The notes under the pieces were generated by a model. The model was not told where the DNA came from and searched no databases. It saw only the letters and a list, made by a program, of their open reading frames with translations. A stretch of DNA of 9,815 nt, taken from Chryseobacterium gleum. Its GTDB lineage: Bacteria; Bacteroidota; Bacteroidia; Flavobacteriales_D; Crocinitomicaceae. Positions 1 through 7,143 of the stretch are shown one piece after another (within the stretch, counting starts at the first letter, position 1; every line of letters starts with the position of its first letter). The position numbers and the translations under genes are program-made. The DNA is taken from the NCBI GenBank assembly GCA_943326825.2, contig CALPUT020000066.1, positions 1-9,815 on the forward strand, in the 5' to 3' direction.

Positions 1-1539
1 GTAAATATCAATTAAAAAAATTAACTGATCAACCCTTGAAATGACTGATTTATATTCTACGTTAATTTGAATAGTGTTTAATAAATGGACCGTTTTATTT
101 TGACCAAGTAAAATCAAACTATCTAGTTGTAAAGTGTCAATTTTGTTACAATTACCATTTTTACAATCATTTATTAAAATCGTTCTTGCTAATTGAATTG
201 GATCTTGACATCTCATACATCCATGAGAAAACGAACGAATGTCTTTGGAAAACAACCCTTTACTCGGAGTATCATGAAGATAAACTCCATATGGATTATT
301 GAATTCATATTTTATTATCCCTAAACTATTTGTAGGACCAAATTCTTGACGAACCTTAAAGGGAAACGTATTTTTATATTTATGCCAATTGATAGTTGTT
401 GGATCAACTTCAACTTCGTTTTTGAAAACTTTTAAATTATTTCGTTTAAAATAAGACACATTGTTTTGTGCCGCCGCCAACATTTCTTTATTTTTAATTG
501 ATTGTGGAACAGTCCAATAAGGAAACAATACAAAACGATTGATTTTTGCTTGTAACTCTGGTGTTCGCGTTTCTGTTTTACCGACTATAATTCGATGCTG
601 TTCCTTAATTGAATCAAGAGAAAGAAAAAGCATGTATTCAGGAATATTAATTCGAATATTTCGTTCTGAATATTCTGATTTTTCACGCCATTTATCCAAT
701 GTTAAAACGGTTCGGAGAATTTTTTTGTAAGTACTTTCATTCAAAGCTTTACGAGTAAATAAACCAACCTTTCCATCAGCTTCTAAACCATTTTGACTTT
801 GGAATTTCTTTAAGGCATTTACGATTTCTATAGAGTCAACAGTTTCACTTTTTATGAATCCCTTTGAAATCAACGCTTCTTTCAGTTTAATTTGGCAGTT
901 AATAGTATCAGATTTCAATGTTGGAACATCAAATGTTGTCGTATCAATTTTCTCTTGTTGACAAAAGTCATAAAGATTAATTGCAAGTTTTAAATAATTC
1001 GAATCCTTTGGTCCCCAGTTGATTATTTGATGAGAAATTTCATTTTTATTTGAATATCTGAAATTTAATCTCGGTATAAAATTTACTATTTCGGGGAAAG
1101 TTGAAACTCTGATTGCTAAGGTGTCTTTTTCAAATATTCCATTAGATAAATCTTCGGAAAGAAGGGCTAATTTACTAGTGATCATCAATTCCTTTTGAAG
1201 GAAGTTCGCTTTTTCCCAATTAAAATGAGAGTAACGTTGATCTGGAATACTAAATTGAAGTGTGTTTTTTATTAATTCTTCAAGTAATTTTCCTTCTTTA
1301 GTTAAACAACTATCGTTGATCCAAAAAGGCTGATAATTTCTTGTAGAATAAAGTGAATTTAAAAATGTAACATTTTCATCGTGAATACCTATTGAATCAA
1401 TATAATCAGGAGCTAATGAAAGTTTAATTTTTTCATTAATTGGTAGCTTCTTATTTTCTTCAGCTAAAGGATCAACTGAATTATTTTTACATGAAATGAG
1501 TATAAAAAGTAGTAGAGAAAAATATATTAATCTTTTCAT
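1..1539 (-). CDS. L,D-transpeptidase (YcbB/LdtD-like) lipoprotein, C-terminus cut by window edge
   Basis: Read leftwards from ATG at 1539, this frame stays open for 513 codons to the window edge. The product should form or edit 3-3 cross-links in peptidoglycan, with the catalytic Cys attacking a tetrapeptide donor. Residues 1-17 are a lipoprotein signal ending in LISC (Cys17), followed by KNNSVD with no acidic export signal, so it probably faces the periplasm. Residues about 20-210 resemble the scaffold region of the family. Residues 215-268 are a peptidoglycan-binding-1 domain (ALKKFQSQNGLEADGKVG). The YkuD catalytic domain begins near 294, with FPYWTVP at 339-345, HDTP at 422-425 and SHGCMR at 438-443, giving His422, His439 and nucleophile Cys441. 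Domain order and length fit the long YcbB type, so only a few C-terminal residues should be missing. It is divergent from the rhomboid gene. Family assignment is firm; the physiological role is inferred. Confidence 0.93.
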   Translation of the reverse strand, partial: MKRLIYFSLLLFILISCKNNSVDPLAEENKKLPINEKIKLSLAPDYIDSIGIHDENVTFLNSLYSTRNYQPFWINDSCLTKEGKLLEELIKNTLQFSIPDQRYSHFNWEKANFLQKELMITSKLALLSEDLSNGIFEKDTLAIRVSTFPEIVNFIPRLNFRYSNKNEISHQIINWGPKDSNYLKLAINLYDFCQQEKIDTTTFDVPTLKSDTINCQIKLKEALISKGFIKSETVDSIEIVNALKKFQSQNGLEADGKVGLFTRKALNESTYKKILRTVLTLDKWREKSEYSERNIRINIPEYMLFLSLDSIKEQHRIIVGKTETRTPELQAKINRFVLFPYWTVPQSIKNKEMLAAAQNNVSYFKRNNLKVFKNEVEVDPTTINWHKYKNTFPFKVRQEFGPTNSLGIIKYEFNNPYGVYLHDTPSKGLFSKDIRSFSHGCMRCQDPIQLARTILINDCKNGNCNKIDTLQLDSLILLGQNKTVHLLNTIQINVEYKSVISRVDQLIFLIDIY

Positions 1540-1608
1540 AAAATGAAATCAGTTTGTTTTCGTTATTTTCGTACTCACATTGAGTAAAAATAAACAAATT
1601 TTTCTAGA
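1540..1608. promoter_or_regulatory. divergent intergenic region expected to hold two promoters
   Basis: These 69 bases separate the leftward transpeptidase start (1539) from the rightward rhomboid start (1609), so both genes probably take their promoters from here or just inside each other's coding ends. TATTTTCG at 1564-1571 resembles the Bacteroidota -7 element TAnnTTTG on the plus strand, but there is no TTTG at the proper distance upstream. No convincing pair of elements was found for the minus strand. This is a positional inference rather than a motif-proven promoter. Confidence 0.35.
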
Positions 1609-2226
1609 ATGACTTTTTCATTATTAACTATTATTTTGATTGTAACAGTTATTGTTTCGCTTCGAGCAATGAATGATAACAATCTGAAAGAGAAGATGAT
1701 GTTTATTCCATATTTATGTAAGCACCAAAACCAATCGTATCGTATTTTTAGTCATATTTTAATTCATGCAGATATTACGCATCTACTTTTTAATATGATG
1801 TCTTTCTTTTTCCTAGGTGAAATATTAGAATTAGATTTAATTTCAAAATATGGTTTTTTTCAAGGTGAACTTCATTTTTTAATTATCTATTTATTGGGAG
1901 CGATGTTTGCCACAATTATTCCATTTGCAAGACATCATGATCATTCTCATTATCGGTCTTTAGGTGCTTCGGGAGCTGTTTCAGCTATTATTTTCGCATT
2001 TATTCTTTGGAATCCAACAGTTGAATTATCATTGATGTTTATACCAATTCCTATACCAGCTTACCTTTTTGGAGCACTTTATTTGGGTTTTGAATATTAT
2101 ATGGACAAAAAAGGAAATACAGGTATAGCTCATGATGCTCATTTAGGTGGTGCAATTTTTGGTGTACTTTATATTTTAATTATTAATATTGAAAAAGGAA
2201 AAGATTTATTGAATCTATTTTTCTAG
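1609..2226 (+). CDS. rhomboid family intramembrane serine protease
   Basis: This 205-residue polytopic membrane protein should cleave transmembrane helices of other proteins inside the inner membrane. The Ser-His dyad is visible: GASG at 119-122 gives nucleophile Ser121, and HDAHLGG at 175-181 gives general base His178. HLLFN at 58-62 supplies the conserved His and Asn of the second core helix. Hydrophobic segments lie near 1-18, 44-72, 88-107, 117-134, 141-161 and 179-193, consistent with a six-helix core. A His-rich loop (RHHDHSHYRS, 108-117) sits just before the catalytic helix. There is no extra domain, and the length is normal for bacterial rhomboids. The ATG at 1609 gives a sensible first helix. 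The aminotransferase gene follows after 5 bases, so the two are probably co-transcribed. The substrate is unknown. Confidence 0.93.
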   Translation: MTFSLLTIILIVTVIVSLRAMNDNNLKEKMMFIPYLCKHQNQSYRIFSHILIHADITHLLFNMMSFFFLGEILELDLISKYGFFQGELHFLIIYLLGAMFATIIPFARHHDHSHYRSLGASGAVSAIIFAFILWNPTVELSLMFIPIPIPAYLFGALYLGFEYYMDKKGNTGIAHDAHLGGAIFGVLYILIINIEKGKDLLNLFF

Positions 2227-2231
2227 AAATT

Positions 2232-3092
2232 ATGGCACAATTATACGTTAATTCAAACGGAACAATCATTACAAATGATGGTCCAACAATACAAGCAGGA
2301 AATAGAGGTCACTTGTATGGAGATGGTGTTTTCGAAAGTATTCGAATCATGAATGGTAAACCGTTGAATATGGAAAACCACATCAAACGATTAATTGAAG
2401 GAGCGAAAGCTATCAAAATTAGACCATCTGTTTTTTTTACAACTGATTTTTTTGAAGAAAAAGTTCAAGAACTACTTAATCGTTCAGAAATTAATGAAGG
2501 AGGTAGATGCCGTATTTCCTTAGATAGAATGATGGGGGGGACTTATACACCAACTTCAAATGAAGCAGTTTATTTTATTGAAGTTTACCCATATGAATAT
2601 AATGATTTTGATTTGAATTCGAAAGGATTAGAAATTGACTTATATACAGATTTAAAAAAACACAAAAATAGCTTATCAAACTACAAAACCAAAAATGGTT
2701 TATTGTATGTAATGGCTGGTGTAAATGCAGTAGAAAGAAAATTAGATGATGTCCTTATTGGAAATGAAAAAGGTGCTATACTTGAAAGTTCAAGTTGTAA
2801 TTTATTCGTTGTAAGTAATGGTGTTTTATATACTCCTGGTTTAGATGAAGGCTGTATTGCTGGAACAATGCGAATGCAAATCATTAACCTAGCTGTATCT
2901 CACGGAATCAAGGTGTATGAGTGTACAATCTTTCCACAAAACATTATTGCTGCTGATGAGATATTTTTGACAAATGCTGTAAGAGGAATTACTTGGGTAA
3001 GTGGTTATAGAACAAAACGTTACTTTAATAATACAGCACGTAAATTAGTTGCTTATTTGAATGATTATTGGGAGAATCAGTTAGGTGAATAA
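2232..3092 (+). CDS. class IV PLP-dependent aminotransferase (aminodeoxychorismate lyase or branched-chain type)
   Basis: This 286-residue fold-type IV pyridoxal-phosphate enzyme shows family landmarks throughout: GHLYGDGVFESIR (26-38) at the N-terminus, SNYKTKN (149-155) with Lys152 as the likely Schiff-base lysine, LESSSCNLFVV (184-194) with Glu185 contacting the cofactor ring nitrogen, GTMRMQI (211-217) near the phosphate site, and FLTNAVRGI (245-253) near the C-terminus. Length and motifs fit both 4-amino-4-deoxychorismate lyase (PabC, folate synthesis) and small branched-chain or D-amino-acid aminotransferases. I lean slightly to PabC but the sequence does not decide it, so no symbol is given. 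It begins 5 bases after the rhomboid stop and is the last gene of that unit. A run of seven G (2534-2540) lies inside codons 101-103 of the conserved GG turn. Confidence 0.88.
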   Translation: MAQLYVNSNGTIITNDGPTIQAGNRGHLYGDGVFESIRIMNGKPLNMENHIKRLIEGAKAIKIRPSVFFTTDFFEEKVQELLNRSEINEGGRCRISLDRMMGGTYTPTSNEAVYFIEVYPYEYNDFDLNSKGLEIDLYTDLKKHKNSLSNYKTKNGLLYVMAGVNAVERKLDDVLIGNEKGAILESSSCNLFVVSNGVLYTPGLDEGCIAGTMRMQIINLAVSHGIKVYECTIFPQNIIAADEIFLTNAVRGITWVSGYRTKRYFNNTARKLVAYLNDYWENQLGE

Positions 3093-3097
3093 TAATT

Positions 3098-3142
3098 TAG
3101 ACAAAAGATTTTAAGATAAAAGACATTAAGACTCTAGACTAG
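3098..3142 (+). repeat. 15-nt-period ladder of AGAC/AGAT motifs
   Basis: Three degenerate 15-base units (3098-3112, 3113-3127, 3128-3142) carry six AGAC or AGAT tetramers starting at 3099, 3106, 3114, 3121, 3129 and 3136, an alternating 7/8/7/8/7 spacing. Units one and two agree at 11 of 15 bases; units two and three at 8 of 15. The repeat starts just after the aminotransferase stop codon and overlaps the left arm of the putative terminator. Its function is unknown. Confidence 0.55.
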
Positions 3143-3155
3143 TTTTTATCTTTTT
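3113..3155. terminator. putative weak hairpin terminator after the aminotransferase gene
   Basis: AAGATAAAA (3113-3121) is the exact reverse complement of TTTTATCTT (3144-3152), enclosing 22 bases. A nested or competing hairpin pairs AAGACT (3128-3133) with AGTTTT (3141-3146) through one G-U pair. A further inverted match is TAAGACT (3127-3133) with AGTCTTA (3168-3174). T-rich sequence follows on the plus strand and A-rich sequence precedes it, so it could act in either direction. The stem is AT-rich and hence weak, but it sits where the rhomboid-aminotransferase transcript would be expected to end. Confidence 0.4.
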
Positions 3156-3178
3156 ATTTCTTTATTAAGTCTTATAAT

Positions 3179-3210
3179 TTTGATTATAAACATCTAGAAA
3201 CGTATATCAA
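3179..3210 (+). promoter_or_regulatory. weak candidate promoter for the DEAD-box helicase
   Basis: TTTG at 3179-3182 and TATATCAA at 3203-3210 are 20 bases apart, about the spacing of the Bacteroidota sigma-ABfr promoter (TTTG, about 19 bases, TAnnTTTG). The downstream element matches only the TA and the first T of the consensus, so the call is tentative. If it is used, the leader before the ATG at 3253 would be about 35 bases. Confidence 0.25.
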
Positions 3211-3252
3211 ATCTCAATTTAATTTATCGTTGTTATCAAATAAAATCTAAAA

Positions 3253-4374
3253 ATGAAAACATTTAAAGAACTTGGTGTAAAGGATCAATTTATCAAAGCG
3301 TTAGACGATATGAAAATTACTCGCCCTACGGAAATACAAGAAAAATCGATTCCATTTTTACTAGATCAAGGTACAGATTTTATTGGTCAAGCGAATACTG
3401 GAACTGGTAAAACGGCTGCATTTGGACTTCCATTATTGCAACGAATTATTCCTGAAGAAAATAAAATTCAAGCATTGGTTTTGTCTCCTACAAGAGAATT
3501 AGGTCAACAGATTGCAAAACAACTATTTAAATATACGAAATTCTCAACTGATAAGATTTTCATCGAAGCTGTTTATGGTGGAGAAAAAATTGATGAACAA
3601 ATATTCAAACTTTCAAGACCAACGCATATTGTTGTTGCAACACCAGGACGTTTAATTGATTTATTAGATCGCAAAGCCATAGATTTAAGCTACGTTGAAA
3701 CGATTGTTTTAGATGAAGCTGATGAAATGTTAAGCATGGGATTCAAAGATGAATTAGATGCGATTTTAAAATATACAATTGGAAGTAGAAATACTTGGTT
3801 GTTTTCAGCTACAATGCCTGATACTTTGCAAAATATTATTGGCAAATACATGTCGATAGATGCCCCAAGAGTTGCTGTAAGCAAAAGAAATCAAGTTAAC
3901 AATCAGATTGAACATCAATTTGTTACATGTGATGAAAATTTCAAATTTCAAACATTAGTTCAGTTTTTAGCTGTTCAAGGTGGGGCAAGTGGAATAATAT
4001 TTTGTAGAACAAAGGCGGGTTGTCAGAAATTAGTTGATCAGTTAAAAACAAAGAAATTTATCGCTGATGCAATTCACGGAGATTTACAACAACGTGAACG
4101 TGAAAAAGCGATGCGTGCTTTCAAAAATCATAAAATTCAATTATTAATCACAACTGATGTTTCTGCAAGAGGTATCGATGTTGACGATTTATCTTTTGTT
4201 GTACATTATGATTTACCTGAGAAAATGGAGAATTATACACACCGTTCAGGAAGAACTGCTAGAGCAGGGAAGAAGGGTGTTTCATTAAGTATCGTAGGAA
4301 ACAAAGAAATCAGAAAAATTCGTCAAATTGAAGAATCTTTACATGTGAAATTTAAACGAATTGTTGCTAAATAG
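3253..4374 (+). CDS. DEAD-box ATP-dependent RNA helicase, core-only (RhlE-like)
   Basis: This 373-residue helicase should unwind or remodel RNA duplexes using ATP, typically in ribosome assembly, RNA decay or cold adaptation. All core motifs are present: the Q motif region (F4 and RPTEIQ, 24-29), motif I ANTGTGKT (47-54), Ia PTREL (79-83), Ib TPGR (130-133), motif II DEAD (154-157), III SAT (185-187), IV IIFCRTK (248-254), V TTDVSARGID (300-309) and VI HRSGRTAR (330-337). The protein ends about 36 residues after motif VI, so it lacks the long RNA-binding C-terminal extension of CsdA/DeaD and the basic tail of many RhlE proteins. The 160-base spacer upstream suggests its own promoter. The next gene begins 33 bases downstream and looks functionally unrelated. 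Which of the RhlE/CsdA/DbpA subfamilies it belongs to is not certain. Confidence 0.96.
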   Translation: MKTFKELGVKDQFIKALDDMKITRPTEIQEKSIPFLLDQGTDFIGQANTGTGKTAAFGLPLLQRIIPEENKIQALVLSPTRELGQQIAKQLFKYTKFSTDKIFIEAVYGGEKIDEQIFKLSRPTHIVVATPGRLIDLLDRKAIDLSYVETIVLDEADEMLSMGFKDELDAILKYTIGSRNTWLFSATMPDTLQNIIGKYMSIDAPRVAVSKRNQVNNQIEHQFVTCDENFKFQTLVQFLAVQGGASGIIFCRTKAGCQKLVDQLKTKKFIADAIHGDLQQREREKAMRAFKNHKIQLLITTDVSARGIDVDDLSFVVHYDLPEKMENYTHRSGRTARAGKKGVSLSIVGNKEIRKIRQIEESLHVKFKRIVAK

Positions 4375-4407
4375 TATTTGAATTGAAAAATTCCTTAATT
4401 TAGAAGT

Positions 4408-4722
4408 ATGAAATTCAAAAAGTGGATCGTTTATTCTTTGCTTTTAAGTTTTTTCGTTCTATTGACACCAAGAACGATCTGGCATGATTGTGAGCAAGAT
4501 TCTCATTCACATATTTCAAAAAATGATCACTTAAAACACGATTTTAAATTCAAAGGAAAATGTTATGCTTGTGATTTTTCTATCGATTTTATGGAAATTA
4601 ATCAATTTGAATTTTATCATTTTAAACCACAACCAATTGCTTTAAATCAGATTCAATTTGAGTCATTTAAACACACCGTTTTATTTAGATCCTTCTCTCA
4701 TCGAGGTCCTCCAATTGTTTAA
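4408..4722 (+). CDS. small exported His/CxxC protein with C-terminal RGPP, upstream of TonB receptor
   Basis: I do not recognise a named family with confidence. This 104-residue protein has an N-terminal signal peptide or membrane anchor (about 5-20), then a polar segment rich in potential metal ligands: H26, C28, H33, H35, H41 and H44. A CYAC motif follows (C52, C55), then a F/Q-rich stretch and SHRGPP (97-102) near the C-terminus. The 107-residue product on the other side of the receptor gene (7144-7467) has the same layout, so the two are probably diverged paralogues. Proteobacterial DUF2946 proteins, short His/Cys proteins found near copper TonB receptors, are a loose analogue. I infer a periplasmic or inner-membrane metal-binding accessory. 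It starts 33 bases after the helicase stop; a small hairpin (GAATT/AATTC, 4380-4393) and a TAATTTAG element (4396-4403) lie in that gap. Its transcriptional link to the receptor gene, 73 bases downstream, is uncertain. Confidence 0.75.
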   Translation: MKFKKWIVYSLLLSFFVLLTPRTIWHDCEQDSHSHISKNDHLKHDFKFKGKCYACDFSIDFMEINQFEFYHFKPQPIALNQIQFESFKHTVLFRSFSHRGPPIV

Positions 4723-4731
4723 TTAAAATTC

Positions 4732-4747
4732 ATCTATTGTAATAGAT
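4732..4747. promoter_or_regulatory. 16-bp palindrome upstream of TonB receptor, candidate operator
   Basis: ATCTATT (4732-4738) and AATAGAT (4741-4747) form a perfect 7-2-7 inverted repeat in the 73-base gap between the first small His/Cys gene and the receptor start at 4796. A two-base loop is too tight for a good RNA hairpin, and no T-run follows, so a dimeric DNA-binding protein site is more likely than a terminator. Given the inferred metal-uptake locus, a Fur/Zur-type repressor is a reasonable candidate, but the sequence is not a recognised consensus. A second small repeat, ACTC-TT-GAGT, lies at 4759-4768. Confidence 0.4.
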
Positions 4748-4795
4748 ATTGAACGCTCACTCTTGAGTTGATTCATTTATTTTAATTAAAAAATC

Positions 4796-7141
4796 ATGAA
4801 ATATTTTGCATTGATTTTTGTTGTATTCCAATTATTTATTGGGTTTACACAAGAAAAAAAATGTAATCTTCAATTTGAAGGTTATGTTAGAGATAAAATT
4901 TCAAAAAAAGAAATTTCATTTTCTACGATAAAATTCTTAGACAAAATAGGTATAACTGATTCTTTAGGTTACTTTAAATTTTCAGGATTATGTGCTGGAT
5001 TTTATGAAGTGGAGGCTTATCATTATGAAAATGAGAAACCTGTCGTTATTTCATTTAATCTTATAAATGATACCTTGATTTTTATTGAAGTTGAAGAATG
5101 TTTTCATGAAATAGGTGAAGTATTAGTGGAAGGACATAAAATCAACAAACAGGAAGTTGAAACCTTGCAAAAAAACTCATTATCAGGTGCTGAATTGGAT
5201 AAATTAAGAGGTAATTCACTCGGGGAAAGTTTGAAAGCGATAACAGGTGTAAATTCAATTCAAACAGGTCCAACTATTTCAAAACCAATGATTCATGGTG
5301 TTTACGGGAACCGAATTTTGATATTAAACAATGGCGTTCGTTTAGAGGGACAAAATTGGGGAAGTGAGCATGCGCCTGAAATCGATCCTTTTGTTGCAAC
5401 TAAATTAAGTGTAATAAAAGGAGCGGCGAGTATTCGTTATGGAATGGATGCAATCGCAGGGGTTATTTTAGTTGAACCAAAAGAATTACCTTCTAAAAAA
5501 TCAATGAATGGTGAACTGAATCTTGTAGGTTCATCAAATGGAAAGTCAGGTATAACTTCAGGAACAATAGAAGGTGCGTTTGGAAATAAATTTGAAGGAT
5601 TAGCTTATCGAATTCAAGGTACAATGAAGACTTCAGGAAGTTATTCAACTCCGAATTATTATTTGACAAATACGGGAATGAATGAGAAAAACTATTCAGC
5701 TGCAGTTAATTATAGAAAGAAAAAGTGGAATTTAGAGTCATATTACAGTAAGTTCGATTCTAAACTTGGAATTTATTCAGGGTCTTATGTTGGTAATTTA
5801 ACTGATTTATACGCAGTATTCAATAGCAAAGAACCATTGGTTCCTTCTGTTTTTTCTTATTCAATAGAAAGAGGTTATCAAACTGTCAATCATCAGTTAT
5901 TTAAATTGAAAGGCGAATACAATTTCAGTAAATTAAGTAAGTTGATTTATACGTATTCTCGTCAAATTAACAAGCGTTCCGAATTTGGGCAAGACATCTC
6001 CTATAATACTGATATTGTAGCGAAAAACATTCCCGATGCTTATTTCCAATTGACAACTGATTTATCTGAATTGATTTGGGAACATTCATCCATTGGACAT
6101 CTTAATGGTTGTTTAGGCATTCAATTTGAAACTCAAGGTAATATTTTTGAAGGATTAGATTACAGAGCTTTAATTCCAAATTACAGAAATTACAGTGGTG
6201 GCGCTTTTCTTTTAGAAAAAATTCATTTTGGAAAATGGTCTGTTGAAGGAGGAATACGTTATGATTATAAATGGATGAAAACGTATAGTCTAGATTTTAC
6301 GACTCTTCAAAAAAAATCTCAACTTATGGATTGGCAAAATGCAAGTGGATCGTTGGGAACTATTTATCGTATAAATTCAAAATCGACTATAAACCTTTCA
6401 AGCAGTTTAGGTTGGAGACCGCCTTCGCCAATTGAGTTATTTGCTAATGGAATTCACCAAAGTGCTGCTTCATTCGAAATAGGGGATTCAACATTGGAAT
6501 CAGAGAAATCTTTGACTATTCAATCATTTTACACTTATAGTACCAAAAAGACATTTTTAGAAATTGGAGGCTATTATAATTATTACTCAGATTATATTTA
6601 TTTAAATCCAATGTCTAAACCAATTGTTACAATTGCGGGAACTTATCCAGGATTTGAGTACAAGCAAGCGAATGTTTATTATTATGGTTTAGACCTTAAC
6701 TTTTCAACGGATTTAGGAAAAAGAATCGAAGTTTCGACAAAAAATTCGTTAGTGTATGCTTACAATTTAACAATCAAAGATTATCTGATAAATGTTCCTT
6801 CTAATCGTTATCAATTGGCTTTAAAATATTCAATCGATAAGATTTTTAAGGTTAAATCAATCTTTTTTCAATTAGGAACTTCGTTCATTGATAAACAATA
6901 TCGAACACCTAAAAATGTTGACTATGTAGCTACTCCAAATGCCTATTTTTTTATGAATTTTGACATGGGATTTGTGGTTCCAATAAAGAATCAATCTATT
7001 ACGTTTAATTTAGTTGTAGATAACTTGTTGAATACAACTTACAGAGACTATTTGAATCGTTTTCGATATTACAGCGATGAATTAGGTCGAAATATTTCTT
7101 TAAAAATTAAAGTTCCATTTAAGATTATCCAAGCGAAGTAG
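4796..7141 (+). CDS. TonB-dependent outer-membrane receptor with N-terminal regulatory-like domain, probable metal uptake
   Basis: This 781-residue protein is an outer-membrane gated porin energised by TonB. Residues 1-18 are a signal peptide. Residues about 23-112 form a carboxypeptidase-regulatory-like beta-sandwich (VRDKISKKEI, TDSLGYFKFSGLCAG). The plug follows at about 120-232: SLGESLKAITGVNS (141-154), then GNRILILNNGVRLEGQNWG (171-189), SEHAPEIDPF (190-199), and VIKGAASIRYG (206-216) leading to AGVILVEP (221-228). The rest is a beta-barrel with alternating aromatic strands and a last strand near NISLKIKVPF. The plug wording, especially WGSEHAPEIDPF, is typical of a Bacteroidota receptor group that I associate with small metal-type cargo rather than SusC-type glycans. 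No SusD partner is present. The next gene follows after 2 bases. The TonB box was not located. The substrate (zinc or copper) is inferred mainly from the His/Cys-rich neighbours. Confidence 0.93.
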   Translation: MKYFALIFVVFQLFIGFTQEKKCNLQFEGYVRDKISKKEISFSTIKFLDKIGITDSLGYFKFSGLCAGFYEVEAYHYENEKPVVISFNLINDTLIFIEVEECFHEIGEVLVEGHKINKQEVETLQKNSLSGAELDKLRGNSLGESLKAITGVNSIQTGPTISKPMIHGVYGNRILILNNGVRLEGQNWGSEHAPEIDPFVATKLSVIKGAASIRYGMDAIAGVILVEPKELPSKKSMNGELNLVGSSNGKSGITSGTIEGAFGNKFEGLAYRIQGTMKTSGSYSTPNYYLTNTGMNEKNYSAAVNYRKKKWNLESYYSKFDSKLGIYSGSYVGNLTDLYAVFNSKEPLVPSVFSYSIERGYQTVNHQLFKLKGEYNFSKLSKLIYTYSRQINKRSEFGQDISYNTDIVAKNIPDAYFQLTTDLSELIWEHSSIGHLNGCLGIQFETQGNIFEGLDYRALIPNYRNYSGGAFLLEKIHFGKWSVEGGIRYDYKWMKTYSLDFTTLQKKSQLMDWQNASGSLGTIYRINSKSTINLSSSLGWRPPSPIELFANGIHQSAASFEIGDSTLESEKSLTIQSFYTYSTKKTFLEIGGYYNYYSDYIYLNPMSKPIVTIAGTYPGFEYKQANVYYYGLDLNFSTDLGKRIEVSTKNSLVYAYNLTIKDYLINVPSNRYQLALKYSIDKIFKVKSIFFQLGTSFIDKQYRTPKNVDYVATPNAYFFMNFDMGFVVPIKNQSITFNLVVDNLLNTTYRDYLNRFRYYSDELGRNISLKIKVPFKIIQAK

Positions 7142-7143
7142 TC

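Noticed and set aside
539..730. Plus-strand open frame of 63 codons inside the transpeptidase gene
   Set aside because: It lies entirely antisense to the peptidoglycan-binding and catalytic region of a well-supported gene, has no recognisable domain, and starts without a plausible context.
2681..2884. Minus-strand open frame inside the aminotransferase gene
   Set aside because: It is antisense to conserved PLP-enzyme motifs and shows no domain; a shadow of AT-rich coding sequence.
3690..3884. Minus-strand open frame inside the helicase gene
   Set aside because: It is antisense to motifs DEAD and SAT, which fully explain the sequence conservation there.
4380..4393. Small hairpin GAATT-GAAA-AATTC as a helicase terminator
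   Set aside because: The stem is only 5 AT-rich pairs and lacks a proper T-run; it is noted as a minor element but not called.
4396..4403. TAATTTAG with TTTG at 4377-4380 as a promoter for the first His/CxxC gene
   Set aside because: The spacing is about 15 bases rather than about 19, and the element is only 4 bases from the start codon.
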